In this document: positions 63,106 to 64,000 of the stretch, piece after piece
Layout of the letters: the number at the start of each line of letters is the position of its first letter
Numbering within the stretch: the first letter of the stretch is position 1
DNA from: Roseitranquillus sp963709765
GTDB taxonomy: Bacteria > Pseudomonadota > Alphaproteobacteria > Rhodobacterales > Rhodobacteraceae
NCBI GenBank assembly: GCA_963709765.1
Contig: CAVPXL010000013.1
Location: 186,001 to 250,000, forward strand
Direction of reading: 5' to 3'
Length of the DNA: 64,000 bases
Translations under genes and position numbers: made by a program
The notes under the pieces: generated by a model
What the model saw: the letters and a program-made list of their open reading frames with translations, nothing else
What the model was told of the DNA's origin: nothing
Databases searched by the model: none

Positions 63106-64000
63106 TCAGCGCAGGGATCGGCCCTTGACGATGGCCGCAGGCCCGAACCGGGCGCGGATCGCGTCGGTGGCGCGTTCTGCCTTGCCGCGCAGCGCGGCGC
63201 CTTCGTCGAGGAGGTCATCCGACGTATCCGCGCTTGCGGCCTCCGTGAGCTCGGTGATGCCGACACCGATCAGTCGATAGGCGGTGTTGCTGCCGACCTG
63301 GTCCAGCAGCGCCTGCGCTTCGCGATAGATCCTGTCGGCCAGTTGGGTCGGCTCGCGCAGCGCATGGCGCCGGGTCAGAAGAGAGTGATCGGTGCGCTTG
63401 AGTTTCAGCGTCACGACGCGCCCGGCGATGTCCTTGGCCTTTGCGCGGTCAGCGAGCTTTTCGGCGAGGCGCCAGAGATGGCCGGCGAGCAGGTCGGGGT
63501 CGGAAATGTCCGAATCGAAGGTCGTCTCGTTCGACAGGCCGCGTGTCGGGGCATGTGCCGAGACCGGACGCCGGTCGTCTCCGCGTGCGAGGTGCCAGAG
63601 CCGATCGCCGGTGCTCCCGAAGCGCGCGTTGAGATCGCGCCGATCCCAGCGCAGAAGATCGGCGAAGGTGCGGATGCCGGCGCGGTCCAGCGCCTCCTGC
63701 GTGGTGGTGCCGACACCCCAGATAAGGCGCACCGGCTTGTCGCGGAGGAATGTCGCCGTCTCGGCTTTGCCGATGACCGCGAAACCGCGCGGCTTGTCCA
63801 GATCCGAGGCGATCTTGGCGAGAAACTTGTTGTGACTCAGGCCTATGGAGCCCGAGAGGCCCAGTTCCTGTTCCATGCGTTGAACGAGCTTCGCCAAGAG
63901 CACGGCAGGCGGTGCGCCGTGAAGGCGGGTGGTTCCCGAGAGGTCGAGAAAGGCCTCGTCGAGCGAAAGCGGCTCCACGATCGGCGTCAGCTCGTCCATC
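63106..64000 (-). CDS. dinB: DNA polymerase IV (Y family), 5' end outside the window
   Basis: Translesion polymerase. The visible part starts inside the palm: VEPLSLDEAFLDLSGTTRLH (S-x-D-E metal site), SGSIGLSHNKFLAKIASDLD, KPRGFAVIG and the HhH segment RLIWGVGTTTQEALDRAGIR. The little-finger domain reads RGLSNETTFDSDISDPDLLA and VVTLKLKRTDHSLLTRRHAL. A short C-terminal tail ends KGRSLR, without the beta-clamp QLPLF form being obvious. The first about 110 residues lie beyond base 64000. It converges on the amidohydrolase gene. Confidence 0.94.
   Translation of the reverse strand, partial: MDELTPIVEPLSLDEAFLDLSGTTRLHGAPPAVLLAKLVQRMEQELGLSGSIGLSHNKFLAKIASDLDKPRGFAVIGKAETATFLRDKPVRLIWGVGTTTQEALDRAGIRTFADLLRWDRRDLNARFGSTGDRLWHLARGDDRRPVSAHAPTRGLSNETTFDSDISDPDLLAGHLWRLAEKLADRAKAKDIAGRVVTLKLKRTDHSLLTRRHALREPTQLADRIYREAQALLDQVGSNTAYRLIGVGITELTEAASADTSDDLLDEGAALRGKAERATDAIRARFGPAAIVKGRSLR

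Overview
The window is about 66-68 % GC, and every gene I recognise points to a marine alphaproteobacterium of the Rhodobacteraceae (Roseobacter group). Typical signs are the RpoE-ChrR pair with a DUF1365/FAD-oxidoreductase operon, a TRAP transporter with a GlcD/GlcF-type fusion oxidase, saccharopine-dehydrogenase genes, CIO-type cydAB with a DUF2474 mini-gene, the lspA-DUF3035-M16-M16 block and VPLPA-type C-terminal sorting signals. No phage, insertion sequence, CRISPR array or integrase is visible. The layout looks chromosomal. I cannot name a genus from the sequence.

Layout. 1-5.1 kb: a D-Ala-D-Ala carboxypeptidase cut by the window edge, a HAD hydrolase, clpS, an rRNA methyltransferase, an SDR, a lipoprotein and hemF. 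5.1-12.9 kb: a catabolic locus with a GntR/FCD regulator, a fused FAD/Fe-S 2-hydroxyacid oxidase, a class V glyoxylate aminotransferase and a DctPQM TRAP transporter, arranged around a 17-bp inverted repeat. 12.9-17.5 kb: cydA-cydB-DUF2474, a lipoprotein and a secreted GDSL hydrolase. 17.6-25.5 kb: translation and RNA genes (pnp, rpsO, truB, rbfA) with a DNA-binding-domain-less LuxR-like protein, a decayed PEP-CTERM gene and small enzymes. 25.6-35.7 kb: dapB, a DUF1674 protein, rsmB, a heparinase-like protein, purH, lspA, a DUF3035 lipoprotein and a two-gene M16 protease pair. 35.7-48.6 kb: a stand-alone molybdenum formate dehydrogenase, two saccharopine dehydrogenases, the RpoE/ChrR singlet-oxygen module, rmuC and mutL. 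49.0-58.4 kb: an acyl-CoA-ligase / Liv ABC-transporter / PaaK-like-ligase operon. 58.4-61.7 kb: a pseudo-caspase with peptidoglycan-binding domains next to an SGNH hydrolase with an unrecognised C-terminal region. 61.8-64 kb: rpmJ, tRNA-Val(GAC), an N-formylglutamate amidohydrolase and dinB (cut by the window edge).

A major caveat: many genes, above all at 49.0-56.2 kb and 58.4-61.7 kb, are broken by single-base frameshifts. I count about 22 extra-base events against one missing base. Most can be explained by one surplus C directly after a G. Removing them restores full-length family members, so I read them as consensus errors rather than decay and annotate the affected genes as CDS with that warning.

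The pieces of most interest are the pseudo-caspase/SGNH pair, the LuxR-like sensor without a DNA-binding domain, the compact hydroxyacid-glyoxylate locus with its probable operator, and a perfect RpoE-type promoter in front of rpoE with a second candidate in front of a small secreted-protein gene.
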